DNA of 64,000 nt from Brevundimonas subvibrioides ATCC 15264. Its GTDB lineage: Bacteria > Pseudomonadota > Alphaproteobacteria > Caulobacterales > Caulobacteraceae. Position numbers and translations under genes: made by a program. Below are positions 52,168-62,636 of this stretch, piece after piece; within the stretch, counting starts at the first letter, position 1, and each line of letters begins with the position of its first letter. Under the pieces are notes generated by a model. The model was not told where the DNA came from and searched no databases. It saw only the letters and a list, made by a program, of their open reading frames with translations. Location: the NCBI RefSeq assembly GCF_000144605.1, contig NC_014375.1:744001-808000 (forward strand), in the 5' to 3' direction.

Positions 52168-52956
52168 TTACCCCACGCTCACGTCGCCCGAGCCGGAGAC
52201 GTTCTGGTTGACCGTCGCGGGCCGCGTCGTGACGTCCACGTCGCCCGAGCCCGAGATCGAGATGTCCGCCCGACCGGTCGGGGCGACGGTCGCATCCCCC
52301 GAACCGGCGATGGCGACATTGGCGTCGGTGGCGGACAGGCCCGCCAGGTCGGCGTCGCCCGAGCCGGAGATGTCGAGTTCCAGAGCCCGGACCCTGCCAC
52401 TGGCCCAGACCTCGCCGGAGCCGGAGATGTCGACCGCGAGCGTGTCCTGGTCGTAGTCCTTCAGCGTCAGGTCGGCGGAGCCTTCCAGGTTGAAGGTCGA
52501 GACGTTCGGGGCGGTGACGACGATGTGGACAGCCTCGGAGTGGGCCCACATGCCGTGGCCGTCGCGGTTGCGGCCGAAGACGACCGTCTCGTGGTTCGGG
52601 CCGTCGGCGTCGTCCGCGGTCCAGGTCAGGCGACCGTCGACCAGCCGGACCTTCTCGACCAGGTCGGCCGGACCGGTGACGGTGACGCCCGCGGTGTCGC
52701 CCTGGACGTAGTCGACGTCGGCCGCCAGATCGATGGTCAGGGTGTCGCCGCCGGTCCAGGCGATCTGGCGGGTGATTTCCGGGGTGCGGGTGTCGTCGGC
52801 CCGCTGGAAGCGCACAGTGTCGCCGTCCGGGTCGCGGAAGGTCCAGGACCAGCCGTGGCGGGCCATGTCGCGGCCGCCCAGCGCGAAGGCGCCGCCGAGG
52901 GAGGCCGTGGCCAGCACGAGGCCGGCGGCGGCGATGATGAACAGGGTCCGGATCAT
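52168..52956 (-). CDS. DUF2807 (GIN-domain) secreted protein
   Basis: A 262-aa protein with a signal-anchor or signal peptide (MIRTLFIIAAAGLVLATASL). The C-terminal half is a right-handed beta-solenoid with repeats LDISGSGD, VAIAGSGD, ISISGSGD and NQNVSGSGDVSVG, the GIN/DUF2807 auto-transporter-like domain. Such proteins are often paired with DUF1700 and PadR proteins and are thought to act in envelope stress. Here the three genes are coupled: the start overlaps the DUF1700 stop. Confidence 0.9.
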   Translation of the reverse strand: MIRTLFIIAAAGLVLATASLGGAFALGGRDMARHGWSWTFRDPDGDTVRFQRADDTRTPEITRQIAWTGGDTLTIDLAADVDYVQGDTAGVTVTGPADLVEKVRLVDGRLTWTADDADGPNHETVVFGRNRDGHGMWAHSEAVHIVVTAPNVSTFNLEGSADLTLKDYDQDTLAVDISGSGEVWASGRVRALELDISGSGDADLAGLSATDANVAIAGSGDATVAPTGRADISISGSGDVDVTTRPATVNQNVSGSGDVSVG

Positions 52957-53546
52957 GCGGGGTCTCCCACGGCGGTGTTGCTGGATTGGGGCTCGAGCGC
53001 GGGCTTGAGCAGGCGGTAGTGCAGGCGGGCGAACCAGACGATGCCGTTGACCAGCCAGATCGTGACGATGGCCAGGAGGGCACCGGCGGAGGCGGCGGCG
53101 GCCATCAGGCCCAGACCCGCCAGGATGGAGGCGAAGGCTCCGCCCGGCATGTCGGCGAACGGCCCGGCCACCATGATGGCCCCGCCCGAGACGAACAGGG
53201 CGATGACGGCGATCCCGACCCCGAACAGGGTGCCGATCACGCCCATCAGGATGGGCAGCAGGATCAGGATGTCGATGGCCCCCAGACCCAGGACCGCGAA
53301 CACGGCCCCGGCGGCGGCCGAGGGGTTCTTCTCCTGATGCCAGCGCTGGGCACCGGCCTCGGCCCGCAGCTCGCGCGCCAGACGGTCGGGATCCCCCAGG
53401 GCGGCGGCGACTTCCGCGTCCGTACGCCCGGCGGCGGCACCGTCTGTAAAGTGGGTCTCGTAGTCGTTCACGATGTCCGAAGCCGTCGAGATCGGCAGGC
53501 CGACCAGACCCTTCTTCAGACGACTGAGAAATTCGGCGCGGGTCAT
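52953..53546 (-). CDS. DUF1700 / HAAS-domain membrane protein
   Basis: A 197-aa protein starting MTRAEFLSRLKKGLVGLP, the N-terminal HAAS helical domain (YETHFTDGAAAGRTDAEVAAALGDP), followed by four hydrophobic helices and a polar tail. HAAS proteins are encoded beside PadR-like regulators and bridge sensing to the membrane. ATG 53546 overlaps the padR stop by three bases; the next gene overlaps its end by four. Confidence 0.9.
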   Translation of the reverse strand: MTRAEFLSRLKKGLVGLPISTASDIVNDYETHFTDGAAAGRTDAEVAAALGDPDRLARELRAEAGAQRWHQEKNPSAAAGAVFAVLGLGAIDILILLPILMGVIGTLFGVGIAVIALFVSGGAIMVAGPFADMPGGAFASILAGLGLMAAAASAGALLAIVTIWLVNGIVWFARLHYRLLKPALEPQSSNTAVGDPA

Positions 53547-53899
53547 GCTGCTTCTCCCGGAGCAGGCGTCACGGGCGAATCGTCGGCGACGATCGCATCC
53601 ACGGCGCGGGTGAAATGGGTCCATTCGGCGGACTGGGCGGCGAGCGCGTCGCGGCCGGCCGGGCTGAGCCGATAGTATTTGCGCGACGGACCCGACGAGG
53701 ATTCGACCAGATAGGTCTCGACCAGGCCGTCGGTCTGCATGCGGCGCATCAGGGGGTAGATCGTGCCCTCGCCCATGTCGATCGCGTCCGACAGGCGGCT
53801 GGCGATCTCGTAGGCATAGCTGTCGGCACGGGCCAGAAGCGCCAGGACGCACAGGCCCAGCACCCCTTTCTTCAACTGTATCTCTATGGTTTCCGGCAT
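53543..53899 (-). CDS. PadR family transcriptional regulator
   Basis: A 118-aa winged-helix regulator: IQLKKGVLGLCVLALLARADSYAYEIASRL, then GEGTIYPLMRRMQTDGLV, and the C-terminal dimer helix with RAVDAIVADD. A strong AAAGGAGGTG ribosome site precedes the ATG. It is the first gene of padR-DUF1700-DUF2807, probably autoregulated and controlling the two membrane or secreted partners. Confidence 0.93.
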   Translation of the reverse strand: MPETIEIQLKKGVLGLCVLALLARADSYAYEIASRLSDAIDMGEGTIYPLMRRMQTDGLVETYLVESSSGPSRKYYRLSPAGRDALAAQSAEWTHFTRAVDAIVADDSPVTPAPGEAA

Positions 53900-53933
53900 G
53901 TCCGAACACCTCCTTTGATGACTGGAGGCTATC

Positions 53934-53977
53934 GCAAGGTATCATGCGCTGCAAGGTAGCTGTCCAAACATGACAGC
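53934..53977. promoter_or_regulatory. possible PadR operator region
   Basis: Two direct copies of GCAAGGTA lie at 53934 and 53951 (17-bp period, same face of the helix). An inverted pair GCTGTC/GACAGC spans 53959-53977. It is 35-80 bp upstream of padR and could also influence coxB. Confidence 0.4.
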
Positions 53978-54161
53978 GATTTAACCTAGAGGTTTGAACA
54001 CCTCATTCGCCACATGCGGCGACGCAACGCGCCCGTATCGCTTGGCAAGGGGGAAGTGACCCGATATGGACCGCGCTTGAAATCGCCGGGTCCCTCCCCA
54101 GAGGCTTGGCGGGGCGGCGTCCTGCGTGGCCCATTGGCAGATGTATAAGAGGAACTCTCGC

Positions 54162-55172
54162 ATGGGACTGGGCACGCGAGCCCTGAGCAAGACCGGACAC
54201 CTCCTGGGTGCCGCTTCGCTCGCCGTCTTCTTCGCCACCCCGACGTGGGCGCAGGACCTGATGGGCCAGCCGACACCGGGCGGCATCGACCTGCAGCCGG
54301 CCGCCTCGCCGCTGAAGCACGAGGCGATCTTCTTCCACAACGTGATCCTGATGCCGATCATCGTCGGCATCTGCGTTCTGGTGCTGGGCCTGCTGGCCTG
54401 GATCGTGATCCGCTACAACGAGAAGTCCAATCCGGTTCCCGCCAAGTGGAGCCACAACACCGTCGTCGAGATCATCTGGACGGTGCTGCCGGTGATGATC
54501 CTGGTCGGCATCTCCCTGTTCTCGTTCCGCCTGCTGTTCGCCTATCACGACACGCCGCCCGTCGACCTGACCATCAAGGCCACGGGCAACCAGTGGAACT
54601 GGGCCTATGAGTACCCGGACCAGGGCGTGTCGGAATACATCTCCAACATGCTGCCCGAAGACGAGGCCATCGCGCGCGGCGTTCCCTATCGCCTGGCCGC
54701 CGACGAGCCCCTGGTCGTTCCGGTCGGCAAGACCGTCCGGGTGCTGGTGACGGCCGCCGACGTGATCCACGCCTTCGCCATGCCGGCCTTCGGCCTCAAG
54801 ACCGACGCCGTGCCCGGCCGGGTCAACGAGACCTGGTTCAAGGCCGAGCGCACCGGCGTCTTCTACGGCCAGTGCTCCGAGCTGTGCGGCGTCGACCACG
54901 CCTTCATGCCGATCCAGATCAACGTCGTGACCGAGGCCGAGTTCGCGGCCTGGGTCGCCTCCAAGGGCGGATCGATGACCGCCGCCGCCGATGCGGCCGC
55001 CACGGCCGCGGCTGCCCCCGCCGCTGCCGCCGCTCCGGTGGCCCCGGCCGCCGCCGACGCCGCGACCCCGGCCGTTGCCGAGGCCCCGAACCCGGCCGCG
55101 CCTTCGACCGCTTCCGCCCCGACCGCTTCCACGACGCCGGCTCCCGCCGCCGCCGCACCGGCCGCCCAGTAA
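54162..55172 (+). CDS. coxB: cytochrome c oxidase subunit II
   Basis: A 336-aa precursor with a signal sequence (about 1-32), two membrane helices (near 55-80 and 105-125) and the CuA domain. The CuA ligands are C238, C242, H246 and M249 in CSELCGVDHAFM, plus a His in DVIHAFAMPAFG. NQWNWAYEYPD is the aromatic electron-entry site. A 70-residue Ala/Pro-rich tail follows the domain. ATG 54162 follows GAGGAA. It is the first gene of the cox operon. Confidence 0.96.
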   Translation: MGLGTRALSKTGHLLGAASLAVFFATPTWAQDLMGQPTPGGIDLQPAASPLKHEAIFFHNVILMPIIVGICVLVLGLLAWIVIRYNEKSNPVPAKWSHNTVVEIIWTVLPVMILVGISLFSFRLLFAYHDTPPVDLTIKATGNQWNWAYEYPDQGVSEYISNMLPEDEAIARGVPYRLAADEPLVVPVGKTVRVLVTAADVIHAFAMPAFGLKTDAVPGRVNETWFKAERTGVFYGQCSELCGVDHAFMPIQINVVTEAEFAAWVASKGGSMTAAADAAATAAAAPAAAAAPVAPAAADAATPAVAEAPNPAAPSTASAPTASTTPAPAAAAPAAQ

Positions 55173-56873
<1,701 letters not shown>

Positions 56874-56940
56874 ACCCGTCCCGTTCGTGATAGGACGAGG
56901 GCCGTCTCCCGACCGGGGGGCGGCCCTCTCACATTTTGAA

Positions 56941-57927
56941 ATGACACAGACCCCCGTGACCGCCACCCCCACCGTCTCGACCACCCAGCCGGAGGATTTC
57001 TTTCAGCTGCTGAAGCCGCGCGTCATGTCGCTGGTGGTGTTCACGGCGCTGACCGGGCTGGTCGTGGCACCGGGCTCGGTCAATCCGTTCGTCGGGGCCA
57101 TCGCGGTCCTGTGCATCGCCATCGGCGCCGGGGCGGCGGGGGCGTTCAACATGGCGCTGGAGGGCGACACCGACGCCCTGATGCGACGCACGCGCGGTCG
57201 GCCCGTGGCCGCCGGCCGGCTGAAGAAGAACGACGCCATGGCGTTCGGCGTCGTCCTGTCGGTGTTCTCGGTCATGCTGCTGGGGATGAACACCAACTGG
57301 TTCGCGGCCGGGCTGCTGCTCATGACCATTCTCTACTACGCGGTCTTCTACACCCTGATGCTGAAGCGCCGGACGCCGCAGAACATCGTCATCGGCGGCG
57401 CGGCGGGGGCGTTCCCCCCGGTCATCGGCTGGGCGGCGGCGACGGGCTCGGCCCCGTGGCAGGCGTGGCTGCTGTTCCTGATCATCTTCCTGTGGACCCC
57501 GCCGCACAGCTGGGCCCTGGCCCTCTATTCCACCGGCGACTACGCCAAGGCGGGCATTCCGATGATGCCGGTGGCGCGCGGCGCGAAGTCCACGCGGCTG
57601 CAGATCCTGCTCTACAGCCTCGTCCTCGTGCCGATCGCGATCGCGCCCGGATTCACGGGCATGGGCGGGCCGGTCTATCTGGCCGTGTCGATCGGCGGCG
57701 GCGCGCTGTTCCTGGCCCTGGCGGTGCGGATCTGGCGCTCGCGCGCGGGTGACGCGCCCGACAAGGCCGAGGCTGTGGGGCGAGAGGCCGCATTGTATGA
57801 TGTGCGCGCGGAGGCCAAACCGGCCCGCAATCTTTTCGCCTTCTCGATCCTTTATCTGATGGCCCTGTTCGCGGCCCTTCTGGTCGAGAGCCTTGGCATT
57901 ACCGGAGGATGCACCCTGTGTTCCTGA
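56941..57927 (+). CDS. ctaB: protoheme IX farnesyltransferase (heme O synthase)
   Basis: A 328-aa UbiA-family membrane enzyme that adds farnesyl to heme B for heme O and then heme [20 protein letters not shown] is the prenyl-diphosphate/Mg site, [17 protein letters not shown] another conserved loop, and [11 protein letters not shown] the second Asp-poor site. About nine helices. ATG 56941 ([10 protein letters not shown]) is preferred to 56887. Located after ctaD and overlapping the small gene that follows. Confidence 0.95.
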   Translation: MTQTPVTATPTVSTTQPEDFFQLLKPRVMSLVVFTALTGLVVAPGSVNPFVGAIAVLCIAIGAGAAGAFNMALEGDTDALMRRTRGRPVAAGRLKKNDAMAFGVVLSVFSVMLLGMNTNWFAAGLLLMTILYYAVFYTLMLKRRTPQNIVIGGAAGAFPPVIGWAAATGSAPWQAWLLFLIIFLWTPPHSWALALYSTGDYAKAGIPMMPVARGAKSTRLQILLYSLVLVPIAIAPGFTGMGGPVYLAVSIGGGALFLALAVRIWRSRAGDAPDKAEAVGREAALYDVRAEAKPARNLFAFSILYLMALFAALLVESLGITGGCTLCS

Positions 57928-58088
57928 CGCCCGACCAACTCGCCGCCCGCAACAAGCGCAGCCTCTGGATCGCGCTGGGTCTCGCGGCCTTCGTGGTGCT
58001 GATCTTCTCGACCACCTTCCTGCGCATGCAGCGGAACCTGGCGGAACGCACGGCCCAGCAGCAGGTCGTGGCGGAGCGGGCGCGCTGA
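57918..58088 (+). CDS. small membrane protein of the cox operon
   Basis: A 56-aa single-pass protein, [20 protein letters not shown] onward, with one helix at about residues 15-36 and a polar Gln/Glu/Arg-rich C-terminus. The GTG at 57918 lies nine bases after GGAGG at 57904-57908; ATG 57909 is too close to it. The gene overlaps the ctaB end and shares ATGA with ctaG. A small ORF at this position (CoxF-like) is known in other alphaproteobacterial cox clusters; its role may be in oxidase assembly. Confidence 0.7.
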   Translation: MFLTPDQLAARNKRSLWIALGLAAFVVLIFSTTFLRMQRNLAERTAQQQVVAERAR

Positions 58089-58648
58089 TGGGCCTCAAGC
58101 TGAAGTCCGCCAACGCCATCGCCCTGGTCTGCGCCGGCCTGGTGCTGACCATGACAGGCGCCGCGTTCGCGGCGGTGCCGCTTTACAAGATGTTCTGTCA
58201 GGTCACGGGCTTCGACGGGACCGTGCGCCGCGCGGACGCCGCCCCCGATCAGATCCTGGACCGGATGGTCACCGTCCGCTTCGATACCAACGTCCGCAAG
58301 CTGCCGATGACCTTCCATGCCGAACAGGTGACCCAGCAGGTCCGCGTCGGCGAGACGGGCCTGGCCTATTTCGACGTCACCAACACGTCGGACCAGCCGA
58401 TCCAGGCGCGCGCCGCCTACAACGTGGTGCCGGAAAGCACCGGAGCCTATTTCCAGAAGCTTCAGTGCTTCTGCTTCGACGACCAGACGATCGCGGCGGG
58501 GGAAACCCGCAAGTTTCCCGTCCAGTATTTCGTCGCCCCCGAAATGGCCACCGATGCGGAAACCCGCGGGGTGCAGGAAATCACGCTCAGCTACACCTTC
58601 TATCCCGTCTCCGAAGACGAAAAGCCCGCCACCACTGGCGCGGGCTGA
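58088..58648 (+). CDS. ctaG: cytochrome c oxidase assembly protein CtaG (Cox11)
   Basis: A 186-aa periplasmic copper chaperone delivering Cu to the CuB site of subunit I. One N-terminal helix (IALVCAGLVLTMTGAAFAA) precedes the domain with PLYKMFCQVTGFDGT, TGLAYFDVTN, and the Cys motif KLQCFCFDDQTI. The start MGLKLKSAN at 58088 overlaps the preceding stop. Fits CtaG rather than the unrelated caa3-type protein. Confidence 0.95.
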   Translation: MGLKLKSANAIALVCAGLVLTMTGAAFAAVPLYKMFCQVTGFDGTVRRADAAPDQILDRMVTVRFDTNVRKLPMTFHAEQVTQQVRVGETGLAYFDVTNTSDQPIQARAAYNVVPESTGAYFQKLQCFCFDDQTIAAGETRKFPVQYFVAPEMATDAETRGVQEITLSYTFYPVSEDEKPATTGAG

Positions 58649-58708
58649 TCCCCGACGCTATAGCCCACACCATCCTCCCGATCTGACGATTCAGAGACCG
58701 CAAGACGC

Positions 58709-59578
58709 ATGGCCCACGCTCCGCATCACGATTACCACCTTGTCGATCCCAGCCCCTGGCCGCTGATCTCCTCGATCGCCACGACCATCATGATGGTCGG
58801 TGCCGTGGCCTGGATGAAGGGCGTGTTCGGCATGCCCGAGGGCACGAGCTGGCTGTTCTTCGCCGGTCTGGCGGGCGTGCTCTATGCCAGCTTCGGCTGG
58901 TGGGCGGACGTCATCAAGGAAAGCCGCCGCGGCGACCACACGCCGGTCGTGTCGATCGGCCTGCGCTACGGCATGACGCTGTTCATCGCGTCCGAGGTCA
59001 TGTTCTTCGCGGCCTTCTTCTGGATGTTCTTCGAGATGGCCGTGTTCAACGAGGCGCGCGCCCATATCCCCGAGATCGGCAATTGGGCCGACACCGCCGC
59101 CGCCTGGTCGACCTGGCCGCCCAAGGGCATCAACACCCTGGACCCGTGGCAGCTGCCGCTTCTGAACACCGTGATCCTGCTGCTCAGCGGCACAACGGTC
59201 ACCTGGGCGCACCACGCGCTGCAGATCGGTGACCGCAAGGGTGCCCGTCTGGGACTGATCATCACCGTGGCCCTGGGCCTCTTCTTCACCGTGGTCCAGG
59301 TCTACGAATACTACCACATCCTGCACGCGCAGGAGTTCTTCAACGCCGACGCCGGCAACTCCAAGCTGTATGGCAATATCTTCTTCATGGCGACGGGGTT
59401 CCACGGGTTCCACGTCCTGATGGGGACCATCTTCCTGGCGGTCTGCCTGGGACGCCTGCTGGCCGGCCAGTTCACGCCGCAGAAGCATTTCGGCTTCGAG
59501 GCGGCGGCCTGGTACTGGCACTTCGTGGACGTGGTCTGGCTGTTCCTGTTCGCCTTCGTCTACGTGATCTTCGGCTAA
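58709..59578 (+). CDS. ctaE: cytochrome c oxidase subunit III
   Basis: A 289-aa polytopic subunit with seven helices. The N-terminal HHDYHLVDPSPWPLISS, ASEVMFFAAFFWMFFE, LLSGTTVTWAHHAL, and the last ATGFHGFHVLMGTIFL with WYWHFVDVVWLFLF are the family signatures. It stabilises subunit I and the proton pathway. DUF983 follows by nine bases. Confidence 0.97.
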   Translation: MAHAPHHDYHLVDPSPWPLISSIATTIMMVGAVAWMKGVFGMPEGTSWLFFAGLAGVLYASFGWWADVIKESRRGDHTPVVSIGLRYGMTLFIASEVMFFAAFFWMFFEMAVFNEARAHIPEIGNWADTAAAWSTWPPKGINTLDPWQLPLLNTVILLLSGTTVTWAHHALQIGDRKGARLGLIITVALGLFFTVVQVYEYYHILHAQEFFNADAGNSKLYGNIFFMATGFHGFHVLMGTIFLAVCLGRLLAGQFTPQKHFGFEAAAWYWHFVDVVWLFLFAFVYVIFG

Positions 59579-59586
59579 GGCCGGGA

Positions 59587-59982
59587 TTGACCGAAGGCCC
59601 TATCAAACCTGATGCGACCCAGCCGGCGCGGATCCATGCGATCCGCGCCGGTCTGCTTTGCCGGTGCCCGAACTGCGGCAAGGGCAGGCTGTTTTCCGGC
59701 TTCCTGAAGGTGGTCGACACCTGCGCCGTCTGCGGCTTCGATTTCACCCGGCTGAACACCGGCGACGGGGCCGCCATCTTCGTCATGCAGATCGCGGGCG
59801 GAATCGTGGTCTTCACCGCCCTGTTCGTCGAGATCGCCTATTCGCCGCCCATGTGGGTGCACCTGGTGATCTTCCTGCCGCTGGTGCTGATCCTGTCGCT
59901 GGGGCTGATGCGGCCGGGCAAGGGGGCGATGATCGCCCTGCAGATGCGCAACAAGGCGGGACAGGCGAGCCGCGATGACTGA
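59587..59982 (+). CDS. DUF983 family protein
   Basis: A 131-aa protein with an N-terminal zinc-finger-like pair (LLCRCPNCGKGRLF and CAVCGFDF) and two C-terminal helices (IFVMQIAGGIVVFTALF and VHLVIFLPLVLILSL). Found in cox clusters of alphaproteobacteria and used in oxidase assembly by context only. It starts at a TTG (59587) after AAGG; the next gene overlaps its end by eight bases. Confidence 0.9.
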   Translation: MTEGPIKPDATQPARIHAIRAGLLCRCPNCGKGRLFSGFLKVVDTCAVCGFDFTRLNTGDGAAIFVMQIAGGIVVFTALFVEIAYSPPMWVHLVIFLPLVLILSLGLMRPGKGAMIALQMRNKAGQASRDD

Positions 59983-60691
59983 CGGGCCGACGACGACACG
60001 GTTTCCGATCCTGCTCACGGCCTTCATCGCCGTCTGCGTGGTCATCCTCTGCGCGCTCGGCACCTGGCAGGTGCAGCGGCTGCAGTGGAAGGAAGGCCTG
60101 ATGGATCAGGCGGACGCGGCCGCGGCCCTGGCTCCTGCGCCCCTGACGGACGTTCTGACCGCCCCCGATCCCGAGTTCCGCAAGGCTCTGGTCGTCTGTC
60201 GCGGCCTGCCGACCGCCGCCTTCGTCGAGTTGCAGTCCATCCACGACGGCGAGCCGGGCCGGCGCCTGGTCTCGGCCTGCGTGCCCGAGGGCATGACGCA
60301 GACCTTCCTCGTTGACCGCGGCTTCCTGCCCGAGGCCGTGAGCGATCGGCCGCGCGTGATGGCCTCGACCCTGCCGCTGGCCATGGTGGTGGAGCTGCGT
60401 CGCACGCCGCCCCCGGGTCCGATGGTGCCCGCGCCGTCCCAGGGCCGCTTCTTCGGTCGGGACAATGCGGCCATGGCGGCCGCTCTCGGGGCCGCCGGCC
60501 CGTCCGAGTTCACCCTGTACGCCGTCAGCTCGCCCAATCCGGAAATCCCCGCCCTGATCGCCACCGCGCCTCCGGCGGCGTTCTCGAACAACCACCTCGG
60601 CTATGCCCTGACCTGGTTCGGACTGGCGCTGGCCCTGATCGGTTTCTATGTGGCCGTGCTCGTCCGTCGAACCAGAAAGACGCCCTCCTGA
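59975..60691 (+). CDS. SURF1 family oxidase assembly protein
   Basis: A 238-aa inner-membrane protein with two helices at about residues 9-29 and 208-228 flanking a periplasmic domain. LCALGTWQVQRLQWKEGL and the late NNHLGYALTWFGLALALI are characteristic of SURF1/Shy1, which helps insert heme A. The segment in between is Cys- and Pro-richer than usual. Stop overlaps the start region of the peptidase. Confidence 0.93.
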   Translation: MTDGPTTTRFPILLTAFIAVCVVILCALGTWQVQRLQWKEGLMDQADAAAALAPAPLTDVLTAPDPEFRKALVVCRGLPTAAFVELQSIHDGEPGRRLVSACVPEGMTQTFLVDRGFLPEAVSDRPRVMASTLPLAMVVELRRTPPPGPMVPAPSQGRFFGRDNAAMAAALGAAGPSEFTLYAVSSPNPEIPALIATAPPAAFSNNHLGYALTWFGLALALIGFYVAVLVRRTRKTPS

Positions 60692-61953
60692 CCGCCACGA
60701 TCCACACCCTGTCCAATGGCGTTCGCGTCGTCTGCGATCCCATGCCGGGCCTGCGCACCCTGGCCCTGACGGTCGCCGTGCGGGGCGGAACGCGGTGGGA
60801 AAGCGAGAGCCGGTCCGGTTGGTCGCATCTGCTCGAACATCTGGTGTTCAAGGGCGCGGGCGACATGGGCGCGCGCGAGATCGTCGAACGCATCGAAGCC
60901 GAGGGGGGATCGATCAACGCCGCCACCGGCTATGAGCGGACCAGTTTCGAGGTGCGGGCCCTGGACGGGTCTCTGGGCCTGGCCATGCAGGTGCTGTCGG
61001 ATCTGGTCTTTCGCCCCGCGCTCGATCCCGCCGAGATCGAGCGAGAAAAGGACGTCGTCGCCCAGGAGATCGCCGAGGCCTTCGACACCCCCGACGACCA
61101 CGTCTTCGAGATGGCCCAGACCATGGCCTTTGCCGGCCAGCCCATGGGACGGCCGATCCTGGGCTCGGTCGACAGCCTGAAACCCGTCGACCGCGCCTCC
61201 ATCGAGGCCTGGCGCGCACGGCTGTATTCGCCGGACCGGATGGTAGTCGCCGTGTCTGGAGCCGTGGACGAGACCGAACTGCTGGCCCTGGCCGAGCGCT
61301 GGTTCGGCGATGCCGTGGCCATGCCCGCCGATGCACCGGAGCCGGCGCGCTTCACCGGCGGGGTGGCGACGCTGGGCCGAAAGATCGAACAGGCCAATCT
61401 GGTGTTCCAGCTGCCGGCCATCCCGGTCCACGACGCGGCCATGCCGGCGATGCGGCTATTCAGCGAGATCCTGGGAGGCGGCATGGCCTCCCGCCTGTTC
61501 CAGAGCGCGCGGGAAGACCGGGGCCTAGCCTATGCCATCGACGCCTATCATGAGCCCTATGACGATACCGGCGTGCTGGGAATCTATGCGGGCGCCGCGG
61601 CGGATCGCTCGGTCGAGCTGGCCGAGGTCTGCGCGGACGAGGTGCGTGACCTGACCGACAAGGGGCCGACCGACGCCGAGCTGTCCCGCGCCAAGGCCGT
61701 GCTGCGCGGCGGGGTGTGGATGTCCGACGAAAGCCCCGCCAGCCGTGCGGGGCGCAACGCGGCCCAGACCCTGATGTTCGGCCGACCCGTCGCGTCCGAC
61801 GACACCGTGACGCGGCTGGAGGCGGTGTCGGCCGGGGACCTGAGGGCTGTCGGGGCGCGGGTTCTGGCGTCCGGCCTGGCCGCGACGGCGGTGCTGGGGC
61901 CCAGGGCTGCGGCCGGAGCCGGCAAGGCCTTCCTGGAACGCGTGGCCCGCTGA
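60688..61953 (+). CDS. M16 family zinc peptidase (pitrilysin / MPP-like)
   Basis: A metalloprotease of 403 residues from ATG 60742, or 421 from an earlier codon. The inverted zinc motif is HLLEH, followed by ERIEAEGGSINAATG with the third ligand and partner. The second domain has ANLVFQLPAIPV and GGGMASRLFQSARED. The first beta strand TATIHTLSNGVRVVCD, needed for the fold, precedes ATG 60742; the only start-like codon for it is the CTG at 60688 that overlaps the surf1 stop. Homologues lie after surf1 and process peptides, like the mitochondrial processing peptidase. Confidence 0.92.
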   Translation: MTATIHTLSNGVRVVCDPMPGLRTLALTVAVRGGTRWESESRSGWSHLLEHLVFKGAGDMGAREIVERIEAEGGSINAATGYERTSFEVRALDGSLGLAMQVLSDLVFRPALDPAEIEREKDVVAQEIAEAFDTPDDHVFEMAQTMAFAGQPMGRPILGSVDSLKPVDRASIEAWRARLYSPDRMVVAVSGAVDETELLALAERWFGDAVAMPADAPEPARFTGGVATLGRKIEQANLVFQLPAIPVHDAAMPAMRLFSEILGGGMASRLFQSAREDRGLAYAIDAYHEPYDDTGVLGIYAGAAADRSVELAEVCADEVRDLTDKGPTDAELSRAKAVLRGGVWMSDESPASRAGRNAAQTLMFGRPVASDDTVTRLEAVSAGDLRAVGARVLASGLAATAVLGPRAAAGAGKAFLERVAR

Positions 61954-62032
61954 GGCCTCCCCCGTTCGCTCCGCTCCCGAGTGAGGATTTAATCTCGCCA
62001 TCCGTGCCGACCGTGAGTTAGTCTCTCAACCC

Positions 62033-62629
62033 ATGGCCCTGCTGGACTGGATGACGGATGCAACCGGTCCCGTGGTGGAGGGCCAGGGGGTGCTGCTGCG
62101 GCCGCCCCGGGCGGGCGACTATGCGGCCTGGTCCGAGCTGCGCGAACAGTCGCGGGACTATCTTCAACCCTGGGAGCCGTCCTGGCCCGATGACGACCTG
62201 ACCAAGGCGGCGTTCCGGCGGCGGCTCGGGGTCTATGCGCGCGAGATGGAGCTGGGCCACGCCTGGCCCTTCTTCATCCTCGATCCTTCGGGGCGCACGT
62301 TGCACGGCGCGATCACCCTGTCGAACGTCCGGCGCGGCGTCGCGGAGACGGGCACGCTGGGCTACTGGATCGGCCAGCCGTTCGCGGGGCAGGGCATAGG
62401 CACAGCGGCGGTCCGCACGATGACCCGCTTCGCCTTCCAGTCCGCGCGCCTGCACCGGCTGGAGGCCTCGTGCCTGCCGACGAACCTGGCCTCTCGCCGG
62501 GTGCTGGAAAAGGCGGGCTTTGTGAAGGAGGGCGAGGCCCGGGCTTATCTGAAAATTAACGGCACATGGGCAGACCATCTTTTGTTCGGTCTGGTGTGCG
62601 ACGATCCCGTGGTCCGGACCCACGCCTGA
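62033..62629 (+). CDS. RimJ/RimL-type N-acetyltransferase
   Basis: A 198-aa GNAT enzyme transferring acetyl from acetyl-CoA to protein N-termini such as ribosomal S5. LLRPPRAGDYAAWSELR and WPFFILDP open the fold; the CoA loop GYWIGQPFAGQGIGTAAVR and the late NLASRRVLEKAGFVKEG are diagnostic. Its position between the M16 peptidase and pdeA is as in Caulobacter. The target protein is not shown by sequence. Confidence 0.93.
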   Translation: MALLDWMTDATGPVVEGQGVLLRPPRAGDYAAWSELREQSRDYLQPWEPSWPDDDLTKAAFRRRLGVYAREMELGHAWPFFILDPSGRTLHGAITLSNVRRGVAETGTLGYWIGQPFAGQGIGTAAVRTMTRFAFQSARLHRLEASCLPTNLASRRVLEKAGFVKEGEARAYLKINGTWADHLLFGLVCDDPVVRTHA

Positions 62630-62636
62630 AGGAACA

